In this document: one piece after another, positions 33,590 to 43,310 of the stretch | Numbering within the stretch: the stretch's first letter is position 1 | How the letters are laid out: the number at the start of each line of letters is the position of its first letter | Assembly: GCF_019218635.1 (NCBI RefSeq) | Contig: NZ_JAHUZB010000010.1 | Location: 1 to 64,000 of the forward strand | Length of the DNA stretch: 64,000 bases | Reading direction: 5' to 3' | Source of the DNA: Enterococcus alishanensis | Lineage (GTDB): Bacteria; Bacillota; Bacilli; Lactobacillales; Enterococcaceae | The notes under the pieces: model-generated | What the model saw: the letters and a program-made list of their open reading frames with translations, nothing else | Database searches by the model: none | What the model was told of the DNA's origin: nothing | Made by a program: the position numbers and the translations under genes

Positions 33590-35986
33590 TTAAGTGAAAG
33601 GTCGGAATTTTCTTCGTTGCCAGCGTCCTCGCCAATTCACCACGTGATGCATCATGCTAGTTAAGAAATTAAAGAACCAGAATCCGCCAAATGCCAATGG
33701 AATGACAAAAAATAAATCACGGTCCAATAACTGGTCAAAATTAAAGAAATCTCTAAATACTAAGAAGCAAGCCAAGTATAGTCCTGACATGACTACAATT
33801 AACAAGACTTTATTTTGATCAAATGGTTTTGAAACGGTGTAAAGTACAAATAATCCTACGCACCCAGTAAAGAAAACGGAAATCGTTGAAGTAGACAACG
33901 TCGTTAAATTAAACGACCAGCCAGCCAATTGTGCCAGCATAATTCCTACGACCACCGTAACCGCTCCAGGAACCGAGACCCGCAAAATATTATTTAAGAA
34001 ATCGCCTTTGATTCGTTCGTAGCTAGGTTTCAAAGCTAAGAAGAAGGACGGAATACCTACTGTTAACGCGTTTATTGGCGTTAATTGAATCGGTTCAAAT
34101 GGATACGGCCACGTCACTAGCATGAAAATCACTGCCAAAATGACGGAATAAATTGTTTTGACTAGATACATCGAAGCTACACGCTCGATATTGTTAATCA
34201 CGCGCCGGCCTTCTTTTAAAACATCCTGCATCTTTTTAAAATCAGAATCTAGTAAAATGACATCTGATGCGGCTCGGGCAGCACTACTGCCATTCGCCAT
34301 CGCCACACCAATATCTGCTTGGCGAAGTGCCAAGACATCATTGACCCCATCTCCAGTCATACAAACCGTATGTTTTTGTTTTTGTAAAGCTTCCACCAAA
34401 CGCTGTTTTTGTTCTGGTGATACTCGACCAAAGACAGTATTTTCTCGTGCCAAGGTTTGATAGCTTTCACTACCTAATAAATTCGACATATCAATATAGC
34501 TATCAGCATCTTTAATGCCAGCTTTTTGTGCAATTTTAGAAACGGTTAATGGATGATCTCCCGAAATAACTTTTAAAGTCACGTCTTGTTGTTCAAAATA
34601 GCCGAAAGTTTCTGCTGCATTTTCTCGTAAATTATCTGAAATAATTAAAATTGCTAATAATTCGACTGGTTCAGTTAATTCAGTTGTTAAAGTTTTCGGA
34701 TAACTCGCTAAAACTAGAATCCGATAGCCTTCTTCCATAAAAGACTGGGCATGTTCATAGACAATCGCCGGTACCCGAGTAAAAACAAATTCTGGTGCAC
34801 CAATCACATAACTGCCATCATCTTCGAAACTAACGCCGCTCCATTTACGAGCAGAAGAAAAGGGGATAATTTTTTTCTTGTACCAATTACTTTTTTGCTT
34901 GAAGCGTTCTCGTAAAGCATTGGCTGTCGCATTCGTATCTGGTAATTGGGTCATTAAGGCATTCATAATTTGTTCAAAACGTTGCCCACTAACTTTTTCT
35001 AAAATGGCTTTTTCAAATTTCAAGGTACCATCTGTAATCGTCCCAGTTTTATCGAGACAAATCGTATCTACTCGCGCCAAGGTTTCAATTGAAGACATTG
35101 ATTGCACCAAGACTTTTCGTCGCGCTAGATTGGCTGCCCCAACGGCAAAAGCAACACTCGTTAACAACATCAATCCTTCTGGAATCATGGAAACTAATGA
35201 AGCCACTGTACCTAAGACCGCTTGCTTGAAAGAATCTGTACTTAAATATTGGGAATACATCATCCCTAAACCGACAGGTACGATTAAAACCGTTAATACT
35301 GCAATCATTCGGCCTAAAATTTTAACTAAATCCGAAGAAGTATTTTTTTTACTTTTGGCTGCTTGGGTGAGCTTTTGGGCAAAATTATCTTTTCCTACTG
35401 CAGTCGCTTCATAAAAAGCTGTTCCCGCTGTCACAAAGCTACCACTAAAAACTTTGTCTTCTATATTTTTTGAGACCCGATCACTTTCACCAGTTAGTAA
35501 AGATTCATCGACCTCTAAACCTTCTGTCTGAATAATTTTGCCATCAACTGGAATTTGATCGCCATTTCGTAGGAGTAGCGTATCGTCTAAAACAATTTCA
35601 TTTTGATCCACCAAGGTTTCATAGCCATCTCGAATAACGGTAGCTTGAGCTTTGGCTAAGACTGACAACTTATCAATGGTGTGTTTGGCTTTTAATTCTT
35701 GGAAGACACCAATACACGTATTGATAATTACTACACCAAAGAACAGCGCATTTTTAGGAGAACCAACAAAAATAACCAATGCTGCTAAGACTAAGTTCAA
35801 TAGGTTAAATACGTTAATCGTATTTTCTTGAATGATTTGGCGGTCAGATTTCAAGAGATCTTCTTTGACTTGGTTAGTCTGACCGGCATCCGTCTTTTCC
35901 TTCACCTCATCAGCTGACAGTGAAGCAATATCGATTTTTACACGTTCTTCTGTTTCTGTTTTTTTCTCTACATTTTCACTATCCAT
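33590..35986 (-). CDS. Cation-transporting P-type ATPase (CtpE/Ca2+-type)
   Basis: This 798-aa P-type ATPase has the TGES loop in DESLLTGESDRVS, phosphorylation site CLDKTGTITDG, a GDGVNDVLAL hinge and PEGL in the fourth membrane helix (SMIPEGLMLL), with ten membrane helices. Lack of N-terminal metal-binding CxxC and the PEGL motif point to calcium or a similar divalent cation rather than copper or cadmium. Family resemblance is to CtpE and streptococcal CaxP. The ATG at 35986 is preferred over one six bases upstream that is too close to GGAG. It follows yhaM by 18 bp. Confidence 0.87.
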   Translation of the reverse strand: MDSENVEKKTETEERVKIDIASLSADEVKEKTDAGQTNQVKEDLLKSDRQIIQENTINVFNLLNLVLAALVIFVGSPKNALFFGVVIINTCIGVFQELKAKHTIDKLSVLAKAQATVIRDGYETLVDQNEIVLDDTLLLRNGDQIPVDGKIIQTEGLEVDESLLTGESDRVSKNIEDKVFSGSFVTAGTAFYEATAVGKDNFAQKLTQAAKSKKNTSSDLVKILGRMIAVLTVLIVPVGLGMMYSQYLSTDSFKQAVLGTVASLVSMIPEGLMLLTSVAFAVGAANLARRKVLVQSMSSIETLARVDTICLDKTGTITDGTLKFEKAILEKVSGQRFEQIMNALMTQLPDTNATANALRERFKQKSNWYKKKIIPFSSARKWSGVSFEDDGSYVIGAPEFVFTRVPAIVYEHAQSFMEEGYRILVLASYPKTLTTELTEPVELLAILIISDNLRENAAETFGYFEQQDVTLKVISGDHPLTVSKIAQKAGIKDADSYIDMSNLLGSESYQTLARENTVFGRVSPEQKQRLVEALQKQKHTVCMTGDGVNDVLALRQADIGVAMANGSSAARAASDVILLDSDFKKMQDVLKEGRRVINNIERVASMYLVKTIYSVILAVIFMLVTWPYPFEPIQLTPINALTVGIPSFFLALKPSYERIKGDFLNNILRVSVPGAVTVVVGIMLAQLAGWSFNLTTLSTSTISVFFTGCVGLFVLYTVSKPFDQNKVLLIVVMSGLYLACFLVFRDFFNFDQLLDRDLFFVIPLAFGGFWFFNFLTSMMHHVVNWRGRWQRRKFRPFT

Positions 35987-36004
35987 CTTCATGTCTCCAT
36001 TTTC

Positions 36005-36949
36005 TTAAACATCTTTAGGAACATAAAAACTACGATTATCCATACCAAAAATTCTTTCCGTATATGTTCCCGGCTCTGCATTTTTGACTGCGCTAGTCAT
36101 CATCTGCATTGAAGCATCAATATTATCAATTTGATGTAAGATTTCTGCTTCCATAATTCTTGGTCGTACCGGAGAACCATATTCCAATAAGCCATGATGA
36201 GCTAAAACCATATGCCGTAAAACTACGACATCTTCATCAAATTCGCTAATCTTTAATTCTAGACAGGCCTTCGTGATTTCTTCGTCCACCAATACTAAAT
36301 GACCGATTAAATTTCCTGCCACCGTATATTCAGTAGCTGCTGCACCGGTTAATTCCAACACTTTTCCTAAGTCATGTAAAATAATACCCGCATATAACAA
36401 TGATGCGTTAATTTGTGGGTATTCTTTGGTAATAGATTTACCCAAGCGCAACATAGTCAATGTGTGAAAAGCCAATCCGCCAGAAAAAGCATGGTGGTTA
36501 CGCTTTGCCGCTGGAAAGTCGAAAAATTCTTTTTGATATTTGTTCAACAAAAAGCGGACAATTCGGTTCCAATGAGCATTCGTGATTTCAAACAAGGTTT
36601 GATTGAATTCTTCTTCCATTTCTTCTCGTTTGACAGGTGCCTTTTCCATATATAAGCCTGGATCACTTGGTTCATCTGGACGCGTCAGCCGTAAATGTAA
36701 AATTTTGACTTGAGGATTGCCTTGGTAGACTTCTCGTTTACCATTCAAAGCCACTACTAAACCAGCTTTAAAGCGGGTAATTTCATCTTCTGACGCATCC
36801 CAAAATTTACCATCAATGCTGCCAGAAGTATCTTGGAAAGTAAAGGCGATGAATTTTTTCCCATTTTTTGCTAATCGAACATCGGCATTTTTAATTAAGA
36901 CATACATCTCAAATGTTTCATCTACCGTCAACTCTTTAATTTTTTTCAT
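36005..36949 (-). CDS. yhaM: 3'-5' exoribonuclease YhaM
   Basis: This 314-aa nuclease has an N-terminal OB-fold (residues ~15-105) followed by an HD domain with metal-binding HAFSGGLAFHTLTM, GIILHDLGKVLEL and VLRHMVLAHHG. YhaM is a 3'-5' exoribonuclease that trims RNA ends in Firmicutes. It begins one base after the yhaN stop codon, with GGGAG overlapping the end of yhaN, so translation is coupled. Confidence 0.92.
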   Translation of the reverse strand: MKKIKELTVDETFEMYVLIKNADVRLAKNGKKFIAFTFQDTSGSIDGKFWDASEDEITRFKAGLVVALNGKREVYQGNPQVKILHLRLTRPDEPSDPGLYMEKAPVKREEMEEEFNQTLFEITNAHWNRIVRFLLNKYQKEFFDFPAAKRNHHAFSGGLAFHTLTMLRLGKSITKEYPQINASLLYAGIILHDLGKVLELTGAAATEYTVAGNLIGHLVLVDEEITKACLELKISEFDEDVVVLRHMVLAHHGLLEYGSPVRPRIMEAEILHQIDNIDASMQMMTSAVKNAEPGTYTERIFGMDNRSFYVPKDV

Positions 36950-36950
36950 G

Positions 36951-39566
36951 TCATGCTCCCTTCAATTCCCAAACTGTCTGATGGAGTTCTTGATAATAGC
37001 TTACCATTTCTTGATCAGATGACAAACAAATCACTTGATATTTTTGGCTAAATTTTGCTAAAAGTTCGGCTAATTGTCGTTTTCTTTGGTGATCATAATG
37101 TAACCAGCCGTCATCAATGATAATTGGCCCCACTGGATCTGCTGATTCGACTGCCAAATAAGCAAAACGAAAAGCCATAATAAGCTGATCTTTAGTACCT
37201 GTCGACAATTGATAAACTGAACGTTGATTGACTGTCAATGTTCCCTCATAAAAATCTAAACGGGCTTTTTTACCAGTTAAAATTTGGAAGTATTCCGCTG
37301 CTTTAGTAACTAACTCTGGTAACTGCTGTTGAGATAACTCTGTCGCGATATCTTGCAGCAACTGTCCTTCAATTTTTGCTATCGCATATTCTTTTAACAA
37401 GTCGCTGATGACTGCTTGTTGTTGACTTTGTTGCTGGTACAACTGATCCAGCGTACCATCCTTTTGCATCTGTTGAATTTCAATTCTCAAGCGTTGTTCT
37501 TTTTCTTGGGCTTGTTGCAACTTCAACTGAGTTTCCTCTAACTGTCGTTGTACAGCTATCATTTGTTGATTTATTTGTATCAAATCAACTGTTTCTGGAA
37601 ACAATGGCGCTACTGTCTGACTTAAATCTTGTAAACGTTGTTGCTGCTGCATAATTTTTTGTTGCTGCGCCAAATAATCATTAATCTCAGCTGGATAGCT
37701 TAACTCGCTACTCTTTAACAATTGCTGGTGCTGATTTAACAACAATTGTTGCTCTTTTTGATTTTGATGAATCCGTTGCTGTAAGACTGCATTTTCTTGA
37801 TACGTTTCCGCAAAGCGAATTTGTTCCATTTCTTGCGCAAAATCATTCAATTGTTGAAATTGGGCCACTATTGGTTTATCTTGCAGCGGTAACCACTCTG
37901 TCAGAAATTGAAATTGTGCAGTTAGCTGTAACAGCTGCTGATTAATTTCATGATTACGTTTTTTTAAGTTGGTTTGCTTTTGTCGTTGACTTAAAAATTG
38001 CAGCGCTTTTTGATTACTGGCTAATAAACGAACTTCTTCCAATTCTGTTGAAAGATTTCGCCGCTTTAATTCCTGCTGAGCATTTGCTACTAAATTACTC
38101 TGTTGTTCAGCTAAAATAGCGACTTGCTTTTTCACAGTCATTAGCTGTTCATTGATTAAATCCAATTGATTTAAGCGATCTTGCCAAGTTTCTTTATTTC
38201 CACTAGCGACTTTCGGCTTAATTGCAAAAATAATGGCAACTAGTGCCATTGCAATAAACACAAAGCGAACAGGAGACGGTAAAAATACCGCGGCTAACAC
38301 ACTCACACCAGCTAACAAAAATCCCCATGGTTGTTTTTTCTTAGGTTTAAAGACTTCAGGATGTTTTTTCTCGTAAGCATTTAGCTGCTCTTCCGCTGTT
38401 TGTTGCTGTTCTGTCAGTAAATTTAACCGAATTTGATATTCTTGTAATTCTTGATTCACCGCTTTTACTGGTTTTAAGAAGTTTAATACGGCTGTGTCAT
38501 TTTCAAAAGGTTCTGGCAGATCCGTCTGCCAGAAAGGGTCGGTTGTTTCTCTTAGCTGTTGCTGATTATGACTTTGTTCATCTATCAGACGATTAACTGG
38601 CAGTTGTTGCGCCGATAATTCTTTGATTTTTGTCTCATTTTCTAAATAAAAATAATAGCGAGCTGACGCTTGATTGCCACTGAATTTTTGCAAAGCTTGA
38701 TGGAGTTGTTCTTGCTCTTTCATTAATTGCTGGTAGGTTTGATAATACTCCTGCAAAGCCGTCTGTTCAGCTGGAGTGCTAGTCAAAGAAAGATCTGTTT
38801 GCTGCAATTGACGTAATTCTTGATAATTATCAAAGTTCAGTCTTTGTTGCTCAAGTGTTACTTGTTTTTTTCGCAACTCCTGGTCAGTGGTTGATAAATG
38901 CGTTACTTGTTTTTTAGCTTCATCAGCCGCGACTACCAACTCTTGGAAATTTTTTTCCTGTTGCTCTTTTTGTTGGATCTTTTCTGTTAGTTGTTCCAGT
39001 TTTTCCAAGGCAAGATTTAATGGTAATTTGCGTCCTCTTGGTCGATAAAGGGTTTCGGCTTGTTGCTGTAACTGATTTTTTTGGGTGAACAATTGATTGC
39101 TACCTGATAATCCTAGAGAAATCAGCGCATCATGCAATTTATTTTCTTGCAGCTGCTCTAATTGTTGCAACTGTTCCTGTTGAAAAGTAAATACATCTTG
39201 AAATAAGTTGATGTTTAAAGGATACAACAGTTGCACTAAACGCCCCTCATCTCCGACTGTTCCATCAGCAAAACGTAATTGTGCTTTGCCTTTATTTTTA
39301 TTTTTAAAACGTTCAATTTGGATTTCTCCTAAAGTGCTATGGACAATCGTCAGCTTACCACCAAAACCACTTCCGTCAGTAGGTGAATAATCAGCACCTT
39401 TTTTCTTCTTTGTTGGAAAACCAAAAAGCATTGCTTGAATAAATTGATATAATGTGGATTTTCCTGCTTCATTTAAACCAAAAACCAGCTGATTATTCGC
39501 TTCAAAGAGAAATTTCTGCTGTTTTAATTTACCAAAACTAGTAATTTCCGCTTTTTTAATCCACAT
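36951..39566 (-). CDS. yhaN: SbcC-like AAA+ ATPase (YhaN)
   Basis: This 871-aa SMC/Rad50-type ATPase has Walker A FGLNEAGKSTLYQFI near residue 33. The two long coiled coils are rich in Gln/Leu (residues ~190-400 and 460-760), with two hydrophobic helices near 430-460 (GFLLAGVSVLAAVFL, FVFIAMALVAIIFA). C-terminal signature STGTKDQLIMAFRFA and Walker B PIIIDDGW follow. A zinc hook is absent and membrane helices lie where the hook would be, as in the YhaN group. It pairs with the nuclease YhaO (11-bp gene overlap). The ATG at 39566 with GGAGG is chosen. Confidence 0.88.
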   Translation of the reverse strand: MWIKKAEITSFGKLKQQKFLFEANNQLVFGLNEAGKSTLYQFIQAMLFGFPTKKKKGADYSPTDGSGFGGKLTIVHSTLGEIQIERFKNKNKGKAQLRFADGTVGDEGRLVQLLYPLNINLFQDVFTFQQEQLQQLEQLQENKLHDALISLGLSGSNQLFTQKNQLQQQAETLYRPRGRKLPLNLALEKLEQLTEKIQQKEQQEKNFQELVVAADEAKKQVTHLSTTDQELRKKQVTLEQQRLNFDNYQELRQLQQTDLSLTSTPAEQTALQEYYQTYQQLMKEQEQLHQALQKFSGNQASARYYFYLENETKIKELSAQQLPVNRLIDEQSHNQQQLRETTDPFWQTDLPEPFENDTAVLNFLKPVKAVNQELQEYQIRLNLLTEQQQTAEEQLNAYEKKHPEVFKPKKKQPWGFLLAGVSVLAAVFLPSPVRFVFIAMALVAIIFAIKPKVASGNKETWQDRLNQLDLINEQLMTVKKQVAILAEQQSNLVANAQQELKRRNLSTELEEVRLLASNQKALQFLSQRQKQTNLKKRNHEINQQLLQLTAQFQFLTEWLPLQDKPIVAQFQQLNDFAQEMEQIRFAETYQENAVLQQRIHQNQKEQQLLLNQHQQLLKSSELSYPAEINDYLAQQQKIMQQQQRLQDLSQTVAPLFPETVDLIQINQQMIAVQRQLEETQLKLQQAQEKEQRLRIEIQQMQKDGTLDQLYQQQSQQQAVISDLLKEYAIAKIEGQLLQDIATELSQQQLPELVTKAAEYFQILTGKKARLDFYEGTLTVNQRSVYQLSTGTKDQLIMAFRFAYLAVESADPVGPIIIDDGWLHYDHQRKRQLAELLAKFSQKYQVICLSSDQEMVSYYQELHQTVWELKGA

Positions 39567-40731
39567 CTTTTTCCCTCCTGAAGCGATAGGCCTGCTTGAT
39601 TTTTTCTTGAACATTTTGTAACACTTCTGTTTGGAAATCAGCTGTCAAAAGTTCCTGTAATTTAGGATTAACTTCCGCTAACTGTTCTGTAAAAACTGCC
39701 TCCGACTGATAAGTTGTTAACAATTGATCCACTAAGCACTCATCGACTGCCAAATAATGTCGCTCATTTGTCGTGGAGGTGAATGCAACCTCAGTCACAA
39801 AAATTTCTGCCGGTAAAGAAGTGTTTAAGGTTTCCAATAATTCGCCAGAGGCTAATTGATATTGAATTTCTTCTGCCAGTGTCGGATTATCGGTTAATTT
39901 AAGTTGAATTAGGGTCGGTTGCGTCATCGCTATTCGACTCACTAAATAAGGTAATAATTGATTACTACGACGAATTTCTTTTAAGGAAATAGTCAGTTCC
40001 TGCCACACAACAGGTGCGACTGGTACTTTTTGTAACTTGATTTTTCCTGCCAGCTCCTCAACTAACAATACACCTGCTAGATTTTTCTCTTTTTTAGTAT
40101 GACCTAATGGTGTTCCCGAATAATAAGCTGGAGGCATTTCAGAAACCATTTGTGGTACATGAATATGGCCCAGTGCCCAATAATCATAACCTTTTTCCGC
40201 TAGCTTTGAGGTAGTAAAAGGCGCATAAGGAAATTGACCTCCATGATACATACCGATATGAAAGTTACTTGTTTTTCTAGGAAACTGATCAATTTTTTCA
40301 GCTTCAATGATGGGACCGTCAAAACTAAAACTGCTAATAGCAATTTCTTGTCCGTTTTTTAATTGTAGTTTTTTAGTGGCTACTGTTTCATCAGTAAACA
40401 GCTGCATATTTTCAGGGAAATCAAACCAATACCGTTGACTTTGATAATAATCGTGATTACCAAAGTTCATCACCACTGGAATATTTTTTTCCGCTAAACG
40501 ATTCATTTGAGCAAAAAAATGTTGTTGTGTCTTTAAAGTAGGACGATGTTGGTGAAAAGTATCCCCCGCCAATAAAACAAAATCCACGTCCTCAGCAATC
40601 GCCAAGTCGACGATATTTTCCAACATTTTTTGATTTGCTTCCATTAAATAAGGTTGAAAGGCGTTTTTTACATTGGTTAACCCTTCAAATGAACGGTCTA
40701 AATGCAAATCTGCCCCGTGTAAAAATTTCAT
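39556..40731 (-). CDS. yhaO: Mre11/SbcD-like exonuclease (YhaO)
   Basis: This 391-aa metallophosphoesterase has the catalytic motifs GADLHLDRSF, LLAGDTFHQ, NFGNHDYY, GMYHGG and ALGHIHVPQ, giving two metal sites. The C-terminal half carries a capping domain. It is the partner of the ATPase encoded next in the operon, with YhaM after that; the three may act in DNA/RNA end processing. GGGGGATTAGG before the ATG is a strong site. Its promoter is not obvious in the short upstream gap. Confidence 0.9.
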   Translation of the reverse strand: MKFLHGADLHLDRSFEGLTNVKNAFQPYLMEANQKMLENIVDLAIAEDVDFVLLAGDTFHQHRPTLKTQQHFFAQMNRLAEKNIPVVMNFGNHDYYQSQRYWFDFPENMQLFTDETVATKKLQLKNGQEIAISSFSFDGPIIEAEKIDQFPRKTSNFHIGMYHGGQFPYAPFTTSKLAEKGYDYWALGHIHVPQMVSEMPPAYYSGTPLGHTKKEKNLAGVLLVEELAGKIKLQKVPVAPVVWQELTISLKEIRRSNQLLPYLVSRIAMTQPTLIQLKLTDNPTLAEEIQYQLASGELLETLNTSLPAEIFVTEVAFTSTTNERHYLAVDECLVDQLLTTYQSEAVFTEQLAEVNPKLQELLTADFQTEVLQNVQEKIKQAYRFRREKDVD

Positions 40732-40800
40732 CCTAATCCCCCCAATCTGATATATTTTACCACAAAAAACGAAAACTTGTTCGTATTTTTATCGAGAAAA

Positions 40801-40822
40801 AAACCGCTAAATTTAGCGGTTT
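40801..40822 (-). terminator. Terminator of the serine hydrolase gene
   Basis: A fully self-complementary 22-base run, AAACCGCTAAA and its mirror TTTAGCGGTTT, with A-rich DNA on its left (T-run on the minus strand). It ends next to the stop codon at 40813, which it overlaps. Confidence 0.8.
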
Positions 40823-41940
40823 TCTGACAATAATTCGAATAAATGATTGTTTACAGCACCTAAATCCGTCTGGTTAGTATTTCCCAACAGCACAACATAA
40901 ATTTTCCCATCTCGACTGATACTATTCATCGTATTGAATCCACCGATAACCCCATGAGATGTATATTTTGTCGGTTCAGCATAAAATCCTGCTCCGTAAG
41001 TGGAGCTGCTGCCAGAAGTTAACATCTCCGTACGTTCTTTTTCATCGATTAAAGTTCCCTTCATCAAAGCTTGATCGAATAAATATAAATCTGTCGCCGT
41101 CATAAACATATCCCCTGCACCAAATAATTGACTCATATCTGGCATAACTTGTTGATCATACTGACCATCTTTTACCCGATAGGAAGTTACAGGTGCCGGT
41201 AAATCTCTTGGTGCTTCACCAAAACCAGCATGTTGCATCTTGGCTTTATCAAAAATATGTTCTTGAATATATGTTTTTAAATCCATCTGACTAACAACTT
41301 GTACAATATAGCCTACCAAAGCATAATTACTATCTGTATACGACCAATTTCCTGGTTCTTCTTTAATTCCTTTGGCTGCAATTTCTGACACAACTTGTTG
41401 TGGAGTAACTGCTAGACTGCCTTCAGAACGACCATTAATACCACTAGTGTGATTCAACAAATTTTTTAATGTAATTTTGTCTCCATTAGGAAAATCAGGA
41501 ATATATTTTCCAATCGGATCAGTAATTTTTAATTTGCCTGCTTCTTCTAACTGTAATAAGGCCGTAGCCACAATCGCTTTTTGCGCAGAACCAATATAAT
41601 AACCGTCTGCCACTGTATTTTCTTCTCTTGTTTCACGATTGGCTAAATCAAAGCTTTTACTCAACAAGACTTGATTATTTTTCACAACCAAAACGGTGCC
41701 AGAAAAATGTTGTTGCGTCAAATAATCACTTAACTCTGGTGCTTTATCTACTGCTGCAATCGTATTGTCTTTTTCTTTTTTCTCAACCACTTCAGACTTA
41801 GGTTCACTCTTCTTCTCTTCCGTCTGCTCAGTTTTCGCTAAGGTGACTTCCTTTTTGGGATGATATGCAAAAAACATCCCCGCTAAAAGAATCATCCCTA
41901 ACAAAGTCAATGTCGTCAAAAAAATTTTTATCCCACGCAT
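40813..41940 (-). CDS. Membrane-anchored serine hydrolase (class C beta-lactamase family)
   Basis: This 375-aa protein has an N-terminal signal anchor (residues ~5-26), an acidic/lysine-rich linker (residues ~30-60) and a penicillin-binding/AmpC-like domain. SxxK is in IGSAQKAIVATAL (Ser ~118), the second motif is YTDSNYALVGY, and the third region is HGVIGGFNTM in place of a KTG. This group contains D-aminopeptidases, carboxypeptidases and esterases as well as lactamases. It is monocistronic. The substrate is unknown; a cell-wall role on the outer face is likely. Confidence 0.85.
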   Translation of the reverse strand: MRGIKIFLTTLTLLGMILLAGMFFAYHPKKEVTLAKTEQTEEKKSEPKSEVVEKKEKDNTIAAVDKAPELSDYLTQQHFSGTVLVVKNNQVLLSKSFDLANRETREENTVADGYYIGSAQKAIVATALLQLEEAGKLKITDPIGKYIPDFPNGDKITLKNLLNHTSGINGRSEGSLAVTPQQVVSEIAAKGIKEEPGNWSYTDSNYALVGYIVQVVSQMDLKTYIQEHIFDKAKMQHAGFGEAPRDLPAPVTSYRVKDGQYDQQVMPDMSQLFGAGDMFMTATDLYLFDQALMKGTLIDEKERTEMLTSGSSSTYGAGFYAEPTKYTSHGVIGGFNTMNSISRDGKIYVVLLGNTNQTDLGAVNNHLFELLSENR

Positions 41941-42034
41941 AATCTAGCCTCTTTATACTATTTTCCTTATCCTATCACAAGAAAAATTTTTAACAGCCCA
42001 AAAACCATCAAAGTGACGAAAATGTTCGTTAAAA

Positions 42035-42060
42035 AACGCCCTTACCGTAGTAAGAGCGTT
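42035..42060 (-). terminator. Terminator of the sor operon
   Basis: Stem AACGCTCTTAC / GTAAGGGCGTT (one G-U pair) with a TACG loop is followed by TTTTAACG on the minus strand, just past the sorE stop. Confidence 0.88.
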
Positions 42061-42064
42061 CACT

Positions 42065-43291
42065 TTAAATTTCTGGATAGTTGGCTAATACATATTCTTC
42101 CGCCGCTTTACTCCAGATACCATCGGTTTGACTTAAGATTTCTGCCAATGGACTATTTTCTGGTAATTCTGCCAGATTAGTTAAATCAGCTTTTTTGTGG
42201 GTATAAACTAATTTTTTTCCACCACCGATAGCTGGTTGATCTAATGTAGTTTCTGCCACTGCATTTAAACCTAAGATATGAGTCACTACATTGGCAACTT
42301 TTACTTGTTTATTTTCAATCAAAGCCACCGCTTTTCGCATGTCTTCTGTATTTCCACCAGATGTACCGACAAAATGCGTTGCTGAATAATGAACATCATA
42401 AAAGTTCACCGTTGCAGTAAATTCTTTATCCTGTGGTCCGGCAAAAAAGTTTAAACAGCCGTCAGGATTCAATGCTTTAGTCGCTTCCGTCAACACTTCA
42501 CCGATAGGTATCATCACAAAAATATCATCAAAGCCGCCGCCAACAATTTCTGATAATTTTTCTGCTTGATTAGGTAAGTCTTTTACATTTACATAACTAA
42601 CTTCAATACCATTTTGACTAGGATACAATTTAGCCGCACGATTTAATTTATCGTCATGTTGATCAGTCACTACAATTTTTTTAGATTTGACTGGTCCATT
42701 TAGTGCATAATCAATCGCCAATAATCCCATTGGACCGGTTCCACCCATAATTAACAAATTTCCATCGGGTTTGATTCCCATGTGGTGTTCATAGCTACCA
42801 TTTTTAGTATGATAATTTGCTTCAAAAGCACCGATTACGCAAGACAACGGTTCGATTAATGACCCTTCAAAATAAGTTTCTCCATTATATGGAATTAAAC
42901 AATCCTGATTCATCACATCTTCTGAAATAACAATATACGTCGCATCACCACCCGTATAAGGATAAGAATAACCAGGACAATCTGGTCGATCTGGCAGTTG
43001 TAAATTTGCCTGAACAACGTAACGTTCACCTTTTTTATATTTGTGAGACCATTTACCCCCAACTTCTAGAATTTCCCCACAAAATTCATGTCCAATAATA
43101 ATGGGGTTTTCAGCCAAATCGTTCGGTGATTTTTTATGATCTGCTCCTTGATTGGCCAGTTTCCAAGTGGACATACAAATACTGTCTGTCACAACTGAAG
43201 CTAAAATCTCATTTTCTTTAATTTCAGGTAATTCAAATTCTTCTAAACGCAAGTCCTTTTTTCCATATAAGCGAACTGCTTTTGTTTTCAT
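42065..43291 (-). CDS. sorE: L-sorbose-1-phosphate reductase-like zinc alcohol dehydrogenase
   Basis: This 408-aa medium-chain dehydrogenase has an N-terminal GroES-like fold (IIIGHEFCGEILEVG with the catalytic metal His-Glu) and a Rossmann domain (LLIMGGTGPMGLLAIDYAL, residues ~185-200). It is longer than usual ADHs and matches the SorE/YdjJ type that reduces L-sorbose 1-phosphate to D-glucitol 6-phosphate. The assignment depends on the preceding mannose-type PTS genes and sorD-like dehydrogenase. The ATG at 43291 has GGGGGA before it. It is last in the operon. Confidence 0.82.
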   Translation of the reverse strand: MKTKAVRLYGKKDLRLEEFELPEIKENEILASVVTDSICMSTWKLANQGADHKKSPNDLAENPIIIGHEFCGEILEVGGKWSHKYKKGERYVVQANLQLPDRPDCPGYSYPYTGGDATYIVISEDVMNQDCLIPYNGETYFEGSLIEPLSCVIGAFEANYHTKNGSYEHHMGIKPDGNLLIMGGTGPMGLLAIDYALNGPVKSKKIVVTDQHDDKLNRAAKLYPSQNGIEVSYVNVKDLPNQAEKLSEIVGGGFDDIFVMIPIGEVLTEATKALNPDGCLNFFAGPQDKEFTATVNFYDVHYSATHFVGTSGGNTEDMRKAVALIENKQVKVANVVTHILGLNAVAETTLDQPAIGGGKKLVYTHKKADLTNLAELPENSPLAEILSQTDGIWSKAAEEYVLANYPEI

Positions 43292-43310
43292 GACTAAATC
43301 CCCCATTTTT

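Noticed and set aside
34878-35414. A 178-codon open frame on the plus strand
   Set aside because: It lies fully antisense to the P-type ATPase gene, whose catalytic motifs are intact, and has no ribosome binding site or recognisable motif.
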